The notes under the pieces are model-generated. The model worked only from the letters and a program-made list of their open reading frames with translations. It was not told where the DNA came from and did no database searches. The position numbers and the translations under genes were made by a program. A stretch of DNA of 14,031 bases from JBHGAV01 sp041946685 (GTDB lineage: Bacteria; Acidobacteriota; Terriglobia; Bryobacterales; Bryobacteraceae), in the NCBI GenBank assembly GCA_041946685.1, contig JBHGAV010000083.1, positions 1 through 14,031 of the forward strand, read 5' to 3'. Below, piece by piece: positions 11,378-14,031 of the stretch; position 1 is the stretch's first letter, and each line of letters opens with the position of its first letter.

Positions 11378-13168
11378 GTGACGAGCACAGGCGTATTGCA
11401 GATTCTCTTGTTCTATACCCTAATCGTGTTGTGCGCTAAGCCGCTCGGCGCTTACATGGCGCGTGTCTTTGAGGGCCGGCGAACCTTTCTTCACCCGGTC
11501 CTGCGGTGGCTTGAAGTCTTGACCTACAGGGCGGCGGGCGTTAGAGAAAACCTGGAGCAGCGCTGGACGCAATACACGGCTTCGCTGCTGAGCTTCAGCA
11601 TCTTCGGATTCGTCCTGGTCTATCTGATCCAGCGGCTCCAGAGCATGCTGCCGTTCAACCCGCAAGGCTTGAGCGCGGCAAACGTGAGCGCCGACTCGGC
11701 GTTCAACACCGCTGTCAGCTTCATGACGAACACCAACTGGCAGAGCTACGTCCCCGAGGTGACCCTCAGCTACTTCGTCCAGATGGCGGCCCTGACGGTT
11801 CAGAACTTCGCCTCGGCAGCCGCGGGCATGGCAGTCGCCATCGCCGTGGCTCGAGGCTTTGCGCGCCACGAAGCCAGGACGATCGGCAACTTCTGGGTTG
11901 ATGTCACGCGAGCGACCGTCTATGTGCTCCTGCCCATCTCCATCGCCGGCGCCCTATTCCTCTGCTCGCAGGGCGTTGTCCAGAATCTGAAGCCGTACAC
12001 CACGGCGACGACGGTCGAGGGCGCCAAGCAGACCATCGCGCAGGGCCCGGTGGCTTCGCAGGAAGTTATCAAAGAGTTGGGGACCAACGGAGGCGGCTTC
12101 TTCGGCGCCAACTCCGCTCACCCGTTCGAGAACCCCACGCCACTGACCAACCTGTTCGAGATGTGGTTGCTTCTGGTCATTTCGGGGTCGCTGGCCTACA
12201 CCTTCGGACGGATGGTCGGAGACACGCGTCAGGGATGGGCGATACTGGCCGCCTTCCTGATCATGGCCATGGCTGGCACGTTCGCCTGCTACGGATTCGA
12301 AGCCGCAGGGAACCCCATCCTCGCCCGGCTGGGGCTCCAGACCGCGGCCACCACCGGCCAATCGGGGGGCAACATGGAAGGGAAGGAAGTCCGCTTCGGA
12401 GTCGTCAACTCCGCCCTGTGGGCGACCATCACTACCGATGCAAGCTGTGGCGCCGTCAACTCCATGCACGACAGCTTCCTCCCGATAGCCGGCCTGGTCC
12501 CGATGCTCAACATGATGACGGACGAAGTCATCTTCGGCGGGGTAGGCGCAGGCTTATGCGGCATCCTGATCTACTGCATCCTGGCCGTGTTCATTGCCGG
12601 CCTGATGGTGGGACGCACGCCGGAGTACATCGGCAAGAAGCTGGAAAGCAAGGAGGTCAAGATGGCGATGCTGGCCATCATCGCAACCTCCTTCAGCATT
12701 CTGTCGTTTACGGCGTTGAGCGTTCGGGCTGATTTTCCGGCCAAAGGCTACTGGAATCCTCCCGGCCCGGGCAATGCCAACACGAACAACACGGGTCCGC
12801 ACGGATTCAGCGAGATCCTGTACGCCTATTCGAGCGGCGCCGGCAACAACGGTAGCGCTTTCGCCGGCATCAGCGCCAACACGCCCTGGTACAACCTGAC
12901 CATCGGGCTCGCCATGCTCATAGGCCGGTTCGTCTTCCTGATCCCGATGCTGGCCGTCGCCGGCAGTCTCGCGGCGAAGAAGAAGGTTCCCATCACGAGC
13001 GGAACTCTGCCCACGCATGGTCCGCTGTTCGTCGGCCTCCTGGCCGGCACCGTGATCCTCATCGCCGCCCTTACCTACTTCCCGGCGGTGTCGCTCGGGC
13101 CGATCGTCGAGCACTATTTGATGCGCGGCGGCAAGCTCTTCTCGATGATCCTGCCGCTCTGGAGCTAG
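11378..13168 (+). CDS. kdpA: Potassium-transporting ATPase subunit KdpA
   Basis: A 596-residue polytopic inner-membrane protein of the superfamily of K+ transporters, the K+-selecting channel subunit of KdpFABC. The four pore loops are visible: NTNWQSY (118-124), GTNGGGFFGANSAHPFENPT (235-254), TTDASCGAVNSMHDSF (352-367) and GAGNNGSAFAG (487-497). Other family marks are VGRTPEYIGKKL (411-422) and GRFVFLIPMLAVAGSL. It is longer than E. coli KdpA (557), partly from an extra Asn/Pro/Gly-rich loop near 451-473 just before the fourth pore loop. Start GTG 11378 has GAGG seven bases upstream, overlapping the kdpF stop. kdpB begins 3 bases after the stop. Confidence 0.97.
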   Translation: MTSTGVLQILLFYTLIVLCAKPLGAYMARVFEGRRTFLHPVLRWLEVLTYRAAGVRENLEQRWTQYTASLLSFSIFGFVLVYLIQRLQSMLPFNPQGLSAANVSADSAFNTAVSFMTNTNWQSYVPEVTLSYFVQMAALTVQNFASAAAGMAVAIAVARGFARHEARTIGNFWVDVTRATVYVLLPISIAGALFLCSQGVVQNLKPYTTATTVEGAKQTIAQGPVASQEVIKELGTNGGGFFGANSAHPFENPTPLTNLFEMWLLLVISGSLAYTFGRMVGDTRQGWAILAAFLIMAMAGTFACYGFEAAGNPILARLGLQTAATTGQSGGNMEGKEVRFGVVNSALWATITTDASCGAVNSMHDSFLPIAGLVPMLNMMTDEVIFGGVGAGLCGILIYCILAVFIAGLMVGRTPEYIGKKLESKEVKMAMLAIIATSFSILSFTALSVRADFPAKGYWNPPGPGNANTNNTGPHGFSEILYAYSSGAGNNGSAFAGISANTPWYNLTIGLAMLIGRFVFLIPMLAVAGSLAAKKKVPITSGTLPTHGPLFVGLLAGTVILIAALTYFPAVSLGPIVEHYLMRGGKLFSMILPLWS

Positions 13169-13171
13169 CTC

Positions 13172-14031
13172 ATGGCCTCCCTGACCACAGCACCTCAAAC
13201 CCGGAAAGGTCCGGGGCAGGACTCCGCCTCGCTCGTTCCCAAGAAGGTGGCGAGGGCTCGTCCCCTGTTCGACCTTGGAATCGTTCGGCGAGCTGTCGCG
13301 GCATCGTTCCGGAAGCTGAATCCGACCACGTTGGCGAAGAATCCCGTGATGTTTGTGGTGGAGGCCGGCGCCGCGCTGACTACGATATTTCTGGTGCGCG
13401 ATGTCTTCACCGGCGCGGGTGGTATCCGCTTCTCGCTACAGATCGTGATATGGCTTTGGTTCACGGTGTTGTTCGCCAATTTCGCCGAGGCCATGGCGGA
13501 AGCCCGCGGAAAGGCGCAGGCCGACACGCTGCGGAGGAGCAAGACCGACACCATCGCGAAGCGAATCAGCCCCTCAGGCTCGCTGGAGCGGGTTTCCGCA
13601 TTCTCCTTGCGTTCCGGCGACGTGGTCGTATGTGACGCCGGAGACATGATCCCCGGAGACGGCGAGGTCATCGAGGGGATCGCGACGGTGGACGAGTCGG
13701 TCATCACCGGGGAGAGCGCGCCTGTGATCCGCGAGTCCGGCGGGGACAGAAGCGCGGTAACCGGCGGCACCAGAGTGCTGTCGGACCAGATCAAAATCCG
13801 GATCACGTCGAATCCCGGCGAGACCTTCCTGGACCGGATGATCGCCCTGGTCGAGGGCTCGGCCCGGCAACGGACGCCCAACGAGATCGCCCTCACGCTG
13901 CTGCTGGCGTCGCTGACGCTGATCTTCCTGCTGGCGGTGGTCACGCTGCAGCCGTTCGCCACGTACTCCGGCCGGCCGCAGTCGATCACCGTGCTGGTGG
14001 CCCTGCTGGTGTGCTTGATCCCGACCACCAT
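13172..14031 (+). CDS. kdpB: Potassium-transporting P-type ATPase subunit KdpB, 5' part
   Basis: The first 286 codons of the ATP-hydrolysing subunit of KdpFABC, cut by the window edge. Seen so far: an N-terminal tail (1-~45) longer than that of E. coli KdpB, the early KLNP/KNPVMFV family motif (48-62), membrane helices at about 58-78 and 89-105, the actuator domain with TGES (179-182; VDESVITGESAPV), and helices leading to CLIPTT (281-286). In E. coli the serine of TGES is the inhibitory phosphorylation site, and the equivalent Ser182 is kept here. The DKTGT phosphorylation site and nucleotide-binding domain lie beyond the edge. GGAG (13161-13164) is seven bases before the ATG. kdpC is expected to follow. 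Confidence 0.96.
   Translation, partial: MASLTTAPQTRKGPGQDSASLVPKKVARARPLFDLGIVRRAVAASFRKLNPTTLAKNPVMFVVEAGAALTTIFLVRDVFTGAGGIRFSLQIVIWLWFTVLFANFAEAMAEARGKAQADTLRRSKTDTIAKRISPSGSLERVSAFSLRSGDVVVCDAGDMIPGDGEVIEGIATVDESVITGESAPVIRESGGDRSAVTGGTRVLSDQIKIRITSNPGETFLDRMIALVEGSARQRTPNEIALTLLLASLTLIFLLAVVTLQPFATYSGRPQSITVLVALLVCLIPTT

Noticed and set aside
13195..14031. 278-codon minus-strand open frame at the window end
   Set aside because: It is antisense to kdpB, whose forward translation matches KdpB throughout, including TGES and CLIPTT.

Overview
The window is GC-rich bacterial chromosome with tightly packed genes. Protein content suggests an Acidobacteriota-like soil bacterium, possibly near Bryobacterales/Solibacterales. 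This rests on the styles of the TPR, GAF-ANTAR, ArgRS and KdpA proteins as I recall them, not on a search. No insertion sequence, prophage, integrase, CRISPR array or toxin-antitoxin module was seen.

Layout. (1) 1-57, minus: 5' part of a tRNA-Val(CAC) cut by the window edge, with an extended -10 promoter (TGATATACT) just upstream. (2) 98-3332, minus: a translationally coupled four-gene operon. In transcription order it encodes an exported TPR protein, two small exported helical proteins of unknown function, and a peptidoglycan-binding, lysozyme-like murein hydrolase. The first three genes overlap by 4 bases. The hydrolase starts 3 bases after the previous stop, in the same frame, and has no signal peptide of its own. 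This is the least explained part of the window. (3) 3424-8053, plus: argS and an AcnA-type aconitase 40 bases later, probably cotranscribed. argS appears to be read from a leaderless or nearly leaderless mRNA. (4) 8059-8799, minus: a GAF-ANTAR regulator, convergent with acnA and divergent from the kdp kinase. The divergent region holds two hairpins and a longer inverted repeat. (5) 8952 to the window end, plus: a kdp potassium-uptake locus. It contains a KdpD-like histidine kinase lacking the usual N-terminal KdpD and Usp domains, kdpE, a 27-residue membrane peptide gene of unknown function, kdpF (27 residues), kdpA and the first 286 codons of kdpB.

How the kdp genes probably work together. 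The kinase phosphorylates KdpE, an OmpR-family regulator. KdpE would bind an exact 11-bp-spaced direct repeat (TCTTCACG twice, 11106-11124) and activate a promoter in front of the small peptide gene, kdpF, kdpA and kdpB. The gene products assemble the K+-pumping P-type ATPase KdpFABC. kdpC and the rest of kdpB, including the DKTGT phosphorylation site, lie beyond the window.

Most open to discovery: the TPR/helical/helical/hydrolase operon, the one-stop continuity between the third protein and the hydrolase, the leaderless argS start, the small peptide ahead of kdpF, and the short KdpD whose sensing part is missing here.
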